A DNA stretch of 64,000 bases from Spirochaetae bacterium HGW-Spirochaetae-5. Its GTDB lineage: Bacteria > Spirochaetota > UBA4802 > UBA5550. Shown in pieces: positions 26,155 through 35,046 of the stretch. A program made the position numbers and the translations under genes. The stretch lies in NCBI GenBank assembly GCA_002839285.1, contig PGXT01000021.1:1-64000 (forward strand), in the 5' to 3' direction. Within the stretch, counting starts at the first letter, position 1; each line of letters starts with the position of its first letter. The notes beneath the pieces were generated by a model. It was not told the origin of the DNA, did not search any database, and saw only the letters and a program-made list of their open reading frames with translations.

Positions 26155-27441
26155 TTAATTTGCGAGAAGATCATTTTTTTCAAGATTCCTGACGGAACGG
26201 ATTCTTATTGTCATCACTGCTGTTATAACAACACATATGCCTGATATAACGAACATAAGACCAATCCCTCTTCCCGGTCCTGTTCCGATGATTTTTCCAG
26301 CTGAAGCTGCAAGAGCTCCATCCTTGTTCATGATGGGGTTAAAAATATTGTCGGCAAGTAAACCGGATATTCCATAGGCGGCAATAAAACCTATTTGAGA
26401 AAGCACACCTATTATCCCCCAGGCCCTTCCCTGGATTTCATTCGGTATATTTTTGCGTATAAGTACATCAGCGCTGGTATTTACAAGCGGCAGCGAACAG
26501 AAAAATAGGAAGGCAGCACCTGTTATAAAATAAATATTAGTTGTCACTCCAATGAGAGAAAAGCTGCCCCCTGCAAGAACAAGACCTGCTGTAAACATAA
26601 ATGTATGCTTACAGGTGACTGCAATAATACCCAGGATAAGGCTGCTGAGCAGCATTCCCGAAGCTGCTGCTGATTGAGAGATCCCCAGCGTTCCGGCATC
26701 AGTAAATGAAAGAATCATCGGGCCAAGCAGGGTCTGAAGAAAACCGATGAAGAATGTAACAATGGAAATAACAGCTATAAGAAGCATAACCCCATTATTT
26801 GAAGTAACCGATCTCCATCCCTCTCTGAAATCATGGATAAGACTATGTTCACAGTTTTTTTCTGCAGGCGTCAGGCTTTTTTTAATCACAAGAACTGATA
26901 ATATGGCAGTAAAAAAAGATACAAGATCAATCAGCAGGATTGTTTTTATGTCAGTGATACTCATCAGCAAGCCTGCCATGACGGGGGAGATCAGATGCTG
27001 TGCCGATGATGCAAGCTGCATAAGCCCGCTCCCTCTAGAGAACTGATCCTCTGTCAACAGATCAGTAATAGAAGCCTTCCAGGCCGGGTTCTGCAATGCT
27101 GCAAAAGTGGAGATGATTGCAACACCCGAATATATTTCCAGGAGATTAATATCACCGGTTAACATGGTAATCATCAGAAATAATACTCCCCCTGCCGAAC
27201 CGGTATCTCCAATTATAATCATCACTCTGCGGTCGAACCGGTCGGCCAGGACTCCGCCAAGGGGCTTTAGAATAATAGACGGGAGAAAAAGAAATAGAAT
27301 GATCAGGGCAGAATCCGTAGCGGAGCCTGTTTTCCGGAAAACATAAACTCCCAGAGCAAAGGCTGTCATCCCGCTTCCCAGACTTGATAACAGCTGCCCG
27401 GTCCAGAGAACAAGAAATTTCATGAATGATTTATTTCCCAT
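26155..27441 (-). CDS. MFS exporter (MFS_3 / enterobactin-exporter-like)
   Basis: 428 aa with 12 predicted helices. FMKFLVLWTGQLLSSLGSGM at the start and GGVLADRFDRRVMIIIGD between helices 2 and 3 are signatures of the MFS_3 drug/siderophore exporter group. It starts after AGGAGACAGGAAAC, 18 nt from the outer-membrane protein gene and 17 nt before the permease gene, firmly within the TetR operon. It probably exports a small molecule from cytoplasm to periplasm by proton antiport. Substrate unknown. Confidence 0.88.
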   Translation of the reverse strand: MGNKSFMKFLVLWTGQLLSSLGSGMTAFALGVYVFRKTGSATDSALIILFLFLPSIILKPLGGVLADRFDRRVMIIIGDTGSAGGVLFLMITMLTGDINLLEIYSGVAIISTFAALQNPAWKASITDLLTEDQFSRGSGLMQLASSAQHLISPVMAGLLMSITDIKTILLIDLVSFFTAILSVLVIKKSLTPAEKNCEHSLIHDFREGWRSVTSNNGVMLLIAVISIVTFFIGFLQTLLGPMILSFTDAGTLGISQSAAASGMLLSSLILGIIAVTCKHTFMFTAGLVLAGGSFSLIGVTTNIYFITGAAFLFFCSLPLVNTSADVLIRKNIPNEIQGRAWGIIGVLSQIGFIAAYGISGLLADNIFNPIMNKDGALAASAGKIIGTGPGRGIGLMFVISGICVVITAVMTIRIRSVRNLEKNDLLAN

Positions 27442-27459
27442 GACTCTGTTTCCTGTCTC

Positions 27460-28404
27460 CTAAAATTGATACAGTGCTTGAGCTGAAAGGAAGTAGCCGT
27501 TACCCAGATCATTTATTATGTCATCACGGTATAATTCTCTCCCTCCGAACGCATAGCCGCCGGTTATTTTAAGTATAGATAAATCTATTGCTCCGAATAC
27601 AGCATAGTAATGAGCTTCAAGCGATTCTTCACCATCCTTATCTCCGATACTGAATGCCCCGTAATTGTCATTTTTGAAGCCCAGTGATACTCCTGCAAAG
27701 TCCCCCATTTCATGATCTGCAGAAAAGAATCTGTATGCAAGTGTGCATTCAAATATCAGATCGCGAATGTCCCTGGCCTGATCCATCCGGAAGTCGCCGG
27801 TAAAACGGATTTTGCTTTTCGGTGCAAGAGTAAAGCTGAAATTTGGTGATGTTAAGAACTCAAATTTTGTTTCAATTGAATCAGACTCATATTGCATCCG
27901 TACAAAAGGTACAGGTATTACCGGCCACGGTTCACCATTGGAACGTTCAATCCCGAAATCACCCAATGCCAGCCCCCCTCCCATAACAAGAGAAAATTTC
28001 TCTCCCTGAACTATCTCGTAACCGTAAACAGAAGCAGCAGTGTAAGTGCTCAATCCGCCTGCCACCGGTTTGTCAGACTCGCTCTTGAATATTCCGATGT
28101 ATCGATGGTGGTTTTTTTTACCGTCAATAAGAGTATCAATTGTATGGTATACCTGCGGATAATTATATGGGAGATCTTCGCTGAATGAATGATGTGTATA
28201 AATCCCGATAAATTTTACGTCTTCACTGTTTATCATTAAACCTGCACTGGTAGAATTTATACTCTGGTCATCCAGCGAAAGGTAGTCGTACTGGAATAGA
28301 GGGACAAATTTCACACCCTCCGGTTCTTTTGATTCTTTATTTTCTGCATATACCTGCATAGTCAGGGTCAAAGCAATGAGTATTGATGATATATATCTTT
28401 TCAT
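27460..28404 (-). CDS. Outer-membrane beta-barrel protein in the export operon
   Basis: 314 aa with a cleavable signal peptide (MKRYISSILIALTLTMQVYA, then EN). Alternating beta strands run to a C-terminal ALYQF, the aromatic end typical of BAM-inserted barrels. Strands such as EFLTSPNFSFTLAPKSKIRF and AVFGAIDLSILKITGGYAFGG suggest a MipA/OmpV-like barrel, but the family is not certain. It lies between the CPBP protease and the MFS exporter and may provide the outer-membrane exit or a sensing barrel for the same substrate. Confidence 0.65.
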   Translation of the reverse strand: MKRYISSILIALTLTMQVYAENKESKEPEGVKFVPLFQYDYLSLDDQSINSTSAGLMINSEDVKFIGIYTHHSFSEDLPYNYPQVYHTIDTLIDGKKNHHRYIGIFKSESDKPVAGGLSTYTAASVYGYEIVQGEKFSLVMGGGLALGDFGIERSNGEPWPVIPVPFVRMQYESDSIETKFEFLTSPNFSFTLAPKSKIRFTGDFRMDQARDIRDLIFECTLAYRFFSADHEMGDFAGVSLGFKNDNYGAFSIGDKDGEESLEAHYYAVFGAIDLSILKITGGYAFGGRELYRDDIINDLGNGYFLSAQALYQF

Positions 28405-28439
28405 TTGTAATCCTCTGTTAAAGTTATTTTTTATGTATT

Positions 28440-29285
28440 CTATTTCTGATAATCTGGAAATTCAGTATAATCCTGTCTGAAAAAGAAATCACGCTCCCTG
28501 ATAACAAGGATAATTGATAAAGCAATTAAAAGAACTGTCTGTATCACTTTACTGATAGGGTGAGTTAAGAAGATCTCATTAAAGAATCCTGCACTTATAT
28601 GAAAAACAATTACAATCAGAATATTCCGTTCTGTCTTGTAGTACAGCCAGTTCATTATCAAGACAAAGGGGATGATGCTGAAATAAAAATTCAGTGAATA
28701 GACCCACCCTATCTCTACAAGATTACTATGATAGTAGTCTTTTATAAAGGAGAGCGGGAAATGCCAAAGTGCCCAGTAAACTGCAAATATAACTGAAGTT
28801 GTAAACAAATTGAATCGCGCACGGAGACAATCTGTACCGTAGGAGTGCCAGGCCAGCTCTTCCATCAGAGGTGCAAGAATAAGCATAGACCATGCAGGGA
28901 AGAGTGCGTATGAAAAAGAGAATCCATCTGCAAGTTTAAACTGATCGGTACTGAAACCGAATAAAAGAGATATTGCCTGGGCAATTAGTATACTTGAAAG
29001 CATAAGTAAACATGTCACCATCAGATAAAATGGCTTCACTCTGCTGATATTAAAAATTCGTTGAAACAGATCTCTTCGCAGATCGGGATCAGGCATCATC
29101 ATGCAGAATGCGATTATCATTGGACATGTTAATCCGATTATTCCAAGAATCCCCCCTGCAACTGCGTATGAATTTTTTGCAGGTGTTATGTGACTTAAGT
29201 ATGCAGCAGTGAACCATAAAACCCATGGAATAACTGTTGCAAGAAAGTAAAAGAGAAACAGGTGCCGGTATTTATTGATATTCAC
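28440..29285 (-). CDS. CPBP-family intramembrane metalloprotease
   Basis: 281 aa, about eight membrane helices. The catalytic motifs are visible: APLMEELAWHSYG (the EExxxR-like motif; here EELAWHS with R further on), FAVYWALWHFPLSF (FxxxH type) and FHISAGFFNEI. CPBP/CAAX-type proteases cleave within membranes, and some confer self-immunity to bacteriocins. The first Met overlaps the TetR stop by 4 nt, indicating translational coupling, and the next gene follows after 35 nt. The protease may process or protect against the substrate exported by the operon; that is inference. Confidence 0.8.
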   Translation of the reverse strand: MNINKYRHLFLFYFLATVIPWVLWFTAAYLSHITPAKNSYAVAGGILGIIGLTCPMIIAFCMMMPDPDLRRDLFQRIFNISRVKPFYLMVTCLLMLSSILIAQAISLLFGFSTDQFKLADGFSFSYALFPAWSMLILAPLMEELAWHSYGTDCLRARFNLFTTSVIFAVYWALWHFPLSFIKDYYHSNLVEIGWVYSLNFYFSIIPFVLIMNWLYYKTERNILIVIVFHISAGFFNEIFLTHPISKVIQTVLLIALSIILVIRERDFFFRQDYTEFPDYQK

Positions 29286-29938
29286 TTATTCTCCCCCTTT
29301 GATGTTTTTTTATTGCGATCACTTAGAAAACTGAATGAACCCGCAATAGATCCAAGCTGTGCTTCGATTAAGAAAGGTATCGCTTCCATGCGGCGGTTTA
29401 GAACTGTATCTCCCCAGGGATAAAAGCCTGTGTCTGTAAGAAACTGCACTCCGGCGATTATGAATTCAGCACCTTCAAGCGGATGCTCTGAGTTAAAATT
29501 CCCCTCTTCGCAGCCCTGTTTGAAAATACCGGCGTAAATAGGGGCGAGTTTTGTTATATATCTCCCCAATTGCTTCGTGTGCATCTCGGTGTTCTCGGGA
29601 TGATGAAGATTGTTCAGAATCCGTTCATTCACACTGGCCGTTTCATCATCAATTATCAGAATCTTTATCTTCTCCAGTGCATTGAGATCTCTGACACTGC
29701 TGCTTTGAAGTAACGACTCCTTTCTTCTGAGCTCTTCATCAACAATATCTTCGATTACCGCTTCGAGAAGTGCCTGTTTCGAAGTGAAGTAGTGATAAAT
29801 CGTCCCCTTTGCAATATTGAGTTTATCGATCAATTCCTGTATTGTTGCATTTTTATAATCTTTGATCTGGAAGAGTTCCCTTGCGGCTTTGATTATCTCT
29901 CTCCGTCTACCATCTGAATTTTTTACAATTTGTGTCAT
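29282..29938 (-). CDS. TetR-family repressor (TetR1)
   Basis: 218 aa. N-terminal HTH: GRRREIIKAARELFQIKDYK, then IQELIDKLNIAKGTIYHYFTSKQALLEAV, the canonical TetR signature. The rest is an all-helical ligand-binding domain. It is the first gene of the export operon and its promoter carries the 21-bp palindrome at 29975, so autoregulation is likely. It is closely similar over its whole length to the second TetR at 31026, sharing the block HPENTEMHTKQLGRYITKLA. AAGGAG lies upstream of the ATG. Confidence 0.92.
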   Translation of the reverse strand: MTQIVKNSDGRRREIIKAARELFQIKDYKNATIQELIDKLNIAKGTIYHYFTSKQALLEAVIEDIVDEELRRKESLLQSSSVRDLNALEKIKILIIDDETASVNERILNNLHHPENTEMHTKQLGRYITKLAPIYAGIFKQGCEEGNFNSEHPLEGAEFIIAGVQFLTDTGFYPWGDTVLNRRMEAIPFLIEAQLGSIAGSFSFLSDRNKKTSKGENK

Positions 29939-29974
29939 GGTGCTTATTTACTCCTTAAAGTTAAGTTCCAGCAA

Positions 29975-29995
29975 ATAGACCGACCGTCGGTCTAT
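29975..29995. promoter_or_regulatory. TetR operator upstream of the export operon
   Basis: ATAGACCGAC-C-GTCGGTCTAT, 10-bp perfect arms around one central base, 37 nt upstream of the tetR1 start. The same core occurs at 30841 and 32691. Confidence 0.8.
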
Positions 29996-30135
29996 AATGG
30001 AGGTAAAAAAAATGATCCCGTGCTTTAGATAATATTCAGCTCTTTATCTTCAACTTCTGAATTTTTAGGGCTGAATATTCTCTCATCTGTTTTATCATCC
30101 TTAATCATCTCCCCTGCTTTATTTTTAATACTGAT

Positions 30136-30150
30136 GACCGGCGGTTGGTC
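30136..30150. promoter_or_regulatory. Degenerate TetR-operator-like site
   Basis: GACCGGCGGTTGGTC differs from the operator core at two positions. It lies between the 3' end of the second barrel gene and the tetR1 promoter, and may be an auxiliary or decayed site. Confidence 0.4.
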
Positions 30151-30164
30151 AAAGGTCTTATTAA

Positions 30165-30788
30165 CTAGAACTGATAACCGACTGAAACTCCAAAATGTCT
30201 ATACTCGAATTCATCAGCATTGTTCCCCTGTTCAACTTCACCATGGTGTGCTTTGTAATAAGCCTCAATTATGTAGTTCCTGTTTATTATAACACCGGCT
30301 GCTGCTCCCCAATAAATATCGCCTGAGAGTGATGTATCGCTCCCTAGATTATCTTTGAACTCATCATCAGAAAAAGGCATTGAAACTCCAAGCTGCAGAG
30401 AAGTATAGAAATTAAAACCCTCTGTTTTAACAGGAATTACAAAGTTTACAAGACCATATCCGTCAATAAAACCAAGCTTTCCGTCAAATCCGGCTGCATC
30501 CACTCCGCGAGGCATCTGTCCTGAAACTCCCCCCCCGAAACTGAACATTTCATTAAATCCCTTTGCATACTCGACTGTACCTGAAAAACCTGTTTTCATA
30601 TCTTTTGATACTTCAGAACCATTATAGTTTAAATCCATAGTTCCCGGCATATCGACGCCGGCCTTGATGCTGAAACCGTTCCTTGCGTTAATCTCTTCAG
30701 CAAATGCACCGCCAATAAGAGATATTAGAAAAGCCGCTGTAAAAACAGCGGTTGCTACTGTAGATGAAAAGGTTTTGTGTAAATTCAT
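30165..30788 (-). CDS. Opacity/porin-like outer-membrane beta-barrel protein
   Basis: 207 aa with a signal peptide (TVATAVFTAAFLISLIGGAFA, then EE) and an eight-stranded-type barrel: GFSIKAGVDMPGTMDLNY, FSFGGGVSGQMPRG, FNFYTSLQLGVSMPF, ending HFGVSVGYQF with the terminal Phe required for outer-membrane insertion. Resembles OmpA/OmpW/opacity-family small barrels. A GACCGAC-G-GTCGGTC operator lies about 50 nt upstream, so it belongs to the TetR regulon though it is not in the export operon. AAAGGAGCGG precedes the ATG. Confidence 0.75.
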   Translation of the reverse strand: MNLHKTFSSTVATAVFTAAFLISLIGGAFAEEINARNGFSIKAGVDMPGTMDLNYNGSEVSKDMKTGFSGTVEYAKGFNEMFSFGGGVSGQMPRGVDAAGFDGKLGFIDGYGLVNFVIPVKTEGFNFYTSLQLGVSMPFSDDEFKDNLGSDTSLSGDIYWGAAAGVIINRNYIIEAYYKAHHGEVEQGNNADEFEYRHFGVSVGYQF

Positions 30789-30840
30789 TGAATCCGCTCC
30801 TTTATTGATTTATTTTTGCTTCGGGTTACTTTTATTATTA

Positions 30841-30855
30841 GACCGACGGTCGGTC
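30841..30855. promoter_or_regulatory. TetR operator upstream of the barrel gene
   Basis: GACCGAC-G-GTCGGTC. On the minus strand it reads TTGACCGACCGTCGGTCTA, so the operator overlaps a TTGACC -35-like hexamer of the barrel-gene promoter. Confidence 0.78.
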
Positions 30856-31025
30856 AAGTAATTTTTTTGAGAAAATTCTTTTTTTTATGAATTTTAAGAA
30901 GTTTTTTTAGATTTTTTAAAATTATTTGAAATAATTGAAGATTCCAGAGATAGTAATCTTTCTTTTCTTATTTTTAATTACTAATGATTTAAGATTACAA
31001 AAAGAGATTTGCCGGTTACATGACT

Positions 31026-31652
31026 TTATTTTTCATTAATAAATGCAAACGACCCTGCGGGTGCACCTAATTGTGCTTCTATCAAAAATGAAAACGCTTT
31101 CATTCGTCGTTCTAACTGTGAATTGGTCCATTGATAGAAACCGGGATCTGTCAGAAATTGTACACCGGCAAGAATAAATTCAGCAGCTTCGAGTGGGTGT
31201 TCGGTCTTAAAAACACCCTCTGCACATCCCTGGGTAAAAATGTCGGCATATAATGGAGCAAGTTTAGTTATATAACGACCAAGTTGTTTAGTATGCATCT
31301 CTGTATTTTCAGGGTGGTGCAAGCCCTGGAGAATCATTTCATTTTCTTCGGTCAGATCATCCTCTTTTATAAGCATCCTGATTTTTTCTATTGCACTCAG
31401 GTTTTTTACTTCACTGCTGTTTAATAATCTCTCCCTGTTTACAAGTTCTTCGTCGACAATATTTTCAACAACTGCCTCAAGGATTTCCTGCTTTGAAGAG
31501 AAATAATGATAGAGTGTTCCTTTGGCAATATTGAGTTTTACTATCAGTTCCTGCATGGATGTTTTGCCGTAATCTTTTGTCTGGAAGAGTTCACGGGCGG
31601 CCTTAACAATCTCTTCACGCCTGTCATCTGCTTTCTTTACAATTCTTGCCAT
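31026..31652 (-). CDS. TetR-family repressor (TetR2)
   Basis: 208 aa, close paralogue of TetR1: same HTH (ELIVKLNIAKGTLYHYFSSKQEILEAV) and same central and C-terminal blocks (TKQLGRYITKLAPLYADIF, EFILAGVQFLTDPGFYQW). AAGGAGCATG lies upstream. No copy of the shared palindrome is visible in its own promoter, unlike tetR1, so it may be controlled otherwise. Because the HTH recognition helices of both paralogues are almost identical, they probably compete for the same operators while sensing different ligands; that is inference. Confidence 0.9.
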   Translation of the reverse strand: MARIVKKADDRREEIVKAARELFQTKDYGKTSMQELIVKLNIAKGTLYHYFSSKQEILEAVVENIVDEELVNRERLLNSSEVKNLSAIEKIRMLIKEDDLTEENEMILQGLHHPENTEMHTKQLGRYITKLAPLYADIFTQGCAEGVFKTEHPLEAAEFILAGVQFLTDPGFYQWTNSQLERRMKAFSFLIEAQLGAPAGSFAFINEK

Positions 31653-31904
31653 TTTAGAAACATGCTCCTTATTTATCAGAGGGGCTATCCGCTGAAAAAA
31701 ACTTAAATGTTTATTTTGAATAAATTGAATCTATAGTAATAAGCAAAGACAGAGGAGAGCCTTTTTGTCAAGAATGTTACTTATAAGATGTACTCCTTCA
31801 TGCTGGTGCCCCATCCTTCATTGTTGTTACTTCTAACTCAACAAGCACGCGTTAAAGCCGAACTCCCTTTGCGAAGCCGGCATACTTCTATAATACGGTA
31901 GACT

Positions 31905-32342
31905 CTATCTGTTTTTTTGAATTAAAGGAATAATTCCGAAAACAATTTGAGCAAAGAAGCCTACCAGACCATGCAGTGTCAGCAGATTAGAAAAGAAATA
32001 AGATGCCCCCTGTTTAAATATAAAAACAGAAAAGAAAAATTCAGTGGCCATCAGCATCACGAAAGCGGATCCCCCGAAAAGCAGAAGATCTGCAGACTCT
32101 TTTGCTATATTAAACCGGATTATAAGGTTTTTACAGAAAAACCATGATACTGTAAGCATAATTGGAACTTCAAGGATAACTCCGGCGAGTATGCCGATGC
32201 GGGGTACCAGAAATATAGTTCGTATAGTTCCGAGAAAAAAACCGAGTGCAAATATTCCGAGAAAATATATCAGTCCTGATTTAAGAACGATGATGATCTC
32301 TGAGTGTTTCATAGCTTTATCTTTTAATCCTGTGGAAGACAT
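31905..32342 (-). CDS. Hypothetical four-helix membrane protein
   Basis: 145 aa with four hydrophobic helices (about 19-40, 46-67, 84-107, 117-140) and short polar loops. No catalytic motif or recognised family is apparent. A second in-frame Met (KHSEIII) lies 10 residues in; neither start has a strong ribosome site. It is located between TetR2 and the IS30 remnant. Role unknown. Confidence 0.5.
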   Translation of the reverse strand: MSSTGLKDKAMKHSEIIIVLKSGLIYFLGIFALGFFLGTIRTIFLVPRIGILAGVILEVPIMLTVSWFFCKNLIIRFNIAKESADLLLFGGSAFVMLMATEFFFSVFIFKQGASYFFSNLLTLHGLVGFFAQIVFGIIPLIQKNR

Positions 32343-32425
32343 TGGTTTAATTCGATTGCGATTAAATTACAGCTTGCGGATATGTCAAAACATAATTTAA
32401 ACAGGGTGTATTTAGGAACATGAAT

Positions 32426-32640
32426 TCAAGGATGAAGTGCAACAAGATAGGAGTTTAAAATATCAACAGGAGATTTCCAGTAACTAGGTTTTCGCAGCCT
32501 TGCATTTATTGATAAAAGACTGTCATCAATAAATTCATATGTCAAGTTAGCAGAGCTTTTTTCTTTGGAAGATAATATCTTATACGACCATTTACATGTT
32601 CATTAAGCCCTCTTTGCCACCCGAATTCAATGATGCGGAT
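32426..32640 (-). pseudogene. IS30-family transposase C-terminal remnant
   Basis: Read on the minus strand, two frames give WQRGLNEHVNGRIRYYLPK and then SSANLTYEFIDDSLLSINAR followed by LRKPSYWKSPVDIL. This matches the end of IS30 transposases (the WxRGxNExxNGxxRxxxPK and DxxxxxLNxRPRK...GxxxPxE regions) with a frameshift between them. The upstream two thirds are missing and no terminal repeats are seen, so it is dead. Too short and broken to appear in the ORF track. Confidence 0.75.
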
Positions 32641-32690
32641 TGTCAAAAATTATAGAAAATCAAAAAAAAGTTATTTTTTAAATAATACTT

Positions 32691-32705
32691 GACCGACCGT
32701 CGGTC
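32691..32705. promoter_or_regulatory. TetR operator upstream of the hydrolase gene
   Basis: GACCGAC-C-GTCGGTC within ACTTGACCGACCGTCGGTCT, nearly identical to the barrel-gene site read on its own strand. It lies about 68 nt upstream of the 32773 start and overlaps a TTGACC -35-like hexamer. Confidence 0.78.
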
Positions 32706-32772
32706 TACTTATTATGGGTATAATTAAGTATAAGTTTATTATCATATATTTCAGATAAAAGGACGGCAATAG

Positions 32773-33873
32773 ATGAATTTAAGTAAAATTTTAAAAAAAC
32801 TCAAAGTGGCAATCATATCTATTCTTTTAATAATACTCTTATTAGTAATATCAGTATTTACATTGATATTTATCAACAGCTCCGGGGAACCCGTACCATT
32901 TTTGGATGAAAATGGAAAAATACTCCCATCCAGTATTTCTGAAAAGAATTATATCGAAGTAGATGGGGGTAAACTTGGATTTTATATCAAAGGTAAAAAT
33001 AAAAATAACCCTATACTGCTTTTTTTACATGGAGGAATGCCCTTCTATTTCATTACTCAAGATTTCCCCACAGGTCTTGATGAAATTTTTACGGTTGTCT
33101 GGTGGGATCAGCGTGGTGCCGGCATTTCATACGATGCCTGGCATAAAGATATCACTGCTGATGATTTAATAAATGATACTAAGGCCATAACAGATTATTT
33201 AAGAAACAGATTCTCACAGGATAAGATATACCTGATGGCACATTCAGGCGGTAGTTTTCTAGCTGTTAAAGTAATAACCAGATATCCCGATTTGTATAAA
33301 GCATATATTGCTGTTGCTCAGATAGCCTATCAGAAATTATCCGAGAAGAAAGCATCGGAATATATAATTGAGCATTACAGGAATGATAAAAGTAAAAGGA
33401 ATATTGTACAAAGTCTCATTGACCATCCAATAATTCTGACCGAACCGATTCCAGAAGAGTATACAAAAGTAAGAGATTCTGCGATGCATGACCTGGGTGT
33501 TGGTACAATGCATAATATGAAAGGTGTTATAACAGGTATTTTTGTTCCATCTTTGTTATTCAATGAGTATAGCTTAAAAGACAAAATTAATCTTTGGAAA
33601 GGAAAAGCAACCTCAGGTATAAGTGTTATGTGGAATGAGATTATTTCACAGGACCTGGCTAAAGAAAATACAAAGTTTGAAATGCCAGTTTATTTTTTTC
33701 ATGGAATATTTGATTACACATGTTCATATCAACTGGCAAAAGAATATTTTGATGTAATAAAAGCTCCAGAAAAAGTTTTTTTTACATTTAACAATTCCGC
33801 ACATAGTCCGATATTTGAGGAACCTTTAGAAAGTATAAACATTATAAAAACGAAAATATTAAAGAAAAATTAA
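32773..33873 (+). CDS. Membrane-anchored alpha/beta-hydrolase of the TetR regulon
   Basis: 366 aa. An N-terminal membrane helix (VAIISILLIILLLVISVFTLIF) is followed by an alpha/beta-hydrolase of proline-iminopeptidase type: LLFLHGGMP, VVWWDQRGAG (the DQRGxGxS signature), nucleophile elbow LMAHSGGSF, acid in HGIFDYTCS and His in NNSAHSPIFEEP. The HS in AHSGG supplies the nucleophile, with Ala in place of the first Gly. The active site would face the periplasm if the helix is uncleaved. The TetR operator upstream places it with the export operon, perhaps to hydrolyse the same toxic compound. Confidence 0.78.
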   Translation: MNLSKILKKLKVAIISILLIILLLVISVFTLIFINSSGEPVPFLDENGKILPSSISEKNYIEVDGGKLGFYIKGKNKNNPILLFLHGGMPFYFITQDFPTGLDEIFTVVWWDQRGAGISYDAWHKDITADDLINDTKAITDYLRNRFSQDKIYLMAHSGGSFLAVKVITRYPDLYKAYIAVAQIAYQKLSEKKASEYIIEHYRNDKSKRNIVQSLIDHPIILTEPIPEEYTKVRDSAMHDLGVGTMHNMKGVITGIFVPSLLFNEYSLKDKINLWKGKATSGISVMWNEIISQDLAKENTKFEMPVYFFHGIFDYTCSYQLAKEYFDVIKAPEKVFFTFNNSAHSPIFEEPLESINIIKTKILKKN

Positions 33874-34019
33874 TTCCATGTTTGATATTTTTAAGAAGAT
33901 AACAGAATTTATAAAAGCACAGTTTCAGAATTCTGCCGGTATTACCGGTAACTTTTGATTATAGGCCGCTGCCTTCTTTCATCTTTAGCCCGTGTAACAT
34001 TTTTTATTTTAAGCTGATG

Positions 34020-34054
34020 CACGTTGACCCTATTTAAATAATAGGGTCAACGTG
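34020..34054 (+). promoter_or_regulatory. ACCCTA-N9-TAGGGT site, copy 3, upstream of a secreted protein gene
   Basis: The 21-bp site (34027-34047) is embedded in a longer perfect palindrome, CACGTTGACCCTATT-TAAAT-AATAGGGTCAACGTG. CTATACAAC follows 18 nt downstream as a -10, and the ATG at 34147 is 99 nt beyond the site, the same distance as in copy 2. Confidence 0.6.
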
Positions 34055-34146
34055 TTTTATAATGTCTATACAACATTCTGCATAAAAAATAAATTCTTCA
34101 TCGCATTTAAAATGCTATTTTCAAAATTAATAAATGAGGAATAAAA

Positions 34147-34941
34147 ATGATTTCTTTCAAAAAAAATTGCAGTTCATTGATTATAACCTTTATGGTCATC
34201 TTTTCTGTCTCAACCGGTAGTGTTTTTGCAAAATCAAAGTATGAAAAAATTACAAATGGTATTGGAAACGTTCTTATTGGCGAATCTCTTCCTTATGGAG
34301 ATGATGCGTCTTATAAAAATGTAGTTAATGAAAGCGTTAAGCTTAGTCAGCTTAACACATGGGAGAGTTTTTATTATAGGGCATTTTTACCAAAAAAAAT
34401 ATCTGAAATAAAACATGATGTTCGTATTCTCGTAATTAATTTTAGGGGTGTTGGCGGCAAAAGCGATCAGTTTGACAAAGAAGATGGCGGGAATGTTATT
34501 ACTTGGACTCTTAGGGAAGAAGACTCTGAAGCTTATGGAGACAGAACAGAGTGGTCACGTTATTTTCCAAACTTTAAATCTGAACCGGCAACATTCACTT
34601 ATTTCGTGAAGCCATATGACTATACAAAACCCAAAACTTTTGAATTCCCTACTGATGAAAGCGATATCACCGGGAAAATGGAACTTAATGCAGAGAATTT
34701 AAAGAAATGGAAAAACAAATATTCATTAACTGCAATAGATGTAACGATGCAGGTTTTTTCTTTTGTTAATAAAGGGAGTGAAACAACTGCTGAAACTAAA
34801 AAAGTAATTGAAGCAAAGGAGAATACCCGAGGAGGTTATGATTTTGAAGAGGATGAAAAAATCAGTTCAATAAAGACAACAACAATATGGGGGGACCGGC
34901 AGTTTCTCGCACAGGGGAAATTTAAAATCATACTCGATTGA
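34147..34941 (+). CDS. Hypothetical exported protein
   Basis: 264 aa with a signal peptide (SSLIITFMVIFSVSTGSVFA, cleavage before KSK). The mature part is acidic and soluble (LIGESLPYGDDASYKNVV, VRILVINFRGVGGKSDQFD, TKKVIEAKENTRGGYDFEED). No family is recognised and there are no Cys. Predicted periplasmic or surface protein. It is expressed from its own promoter carrying the shared palindrome, with a leader of about 65 nt. AATGAGGAATAAAA precedes the ATG. Confidence 0.6.
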   Translation: MISFKKNCSSLIITFMVIFSVSTGSVFAKSKYEKITNGIGNVLIGESLPYGDDASYKNVVNESVKLSQLNTWESFYYRAFLPKKISEIKHDVRILVINFRGVGGKSDQFDKEDGGNVITWTLREEDSEAYGDRTEWSRYFPNFKSEPATFTYFVKPYDYTKPKTFEFPTDESDITGKMELNAENLKKWKNKYSLTAIDVTMQVFSFVNKGSETTAETKKVIEAKENTRGGYDFEEDEKISSIKTTTIWGDRQFLAQGKFKIILD

Positions 34942-35046
34942 AAGTCTTTTAATTTTTTATATGACATATTGCTTTAAAATAGTAAAAGCAGAATTAACAA
35001 TCCTATATTTTTATTGAGCAGCTGACCTTTAAGATATCTTCGCTTT

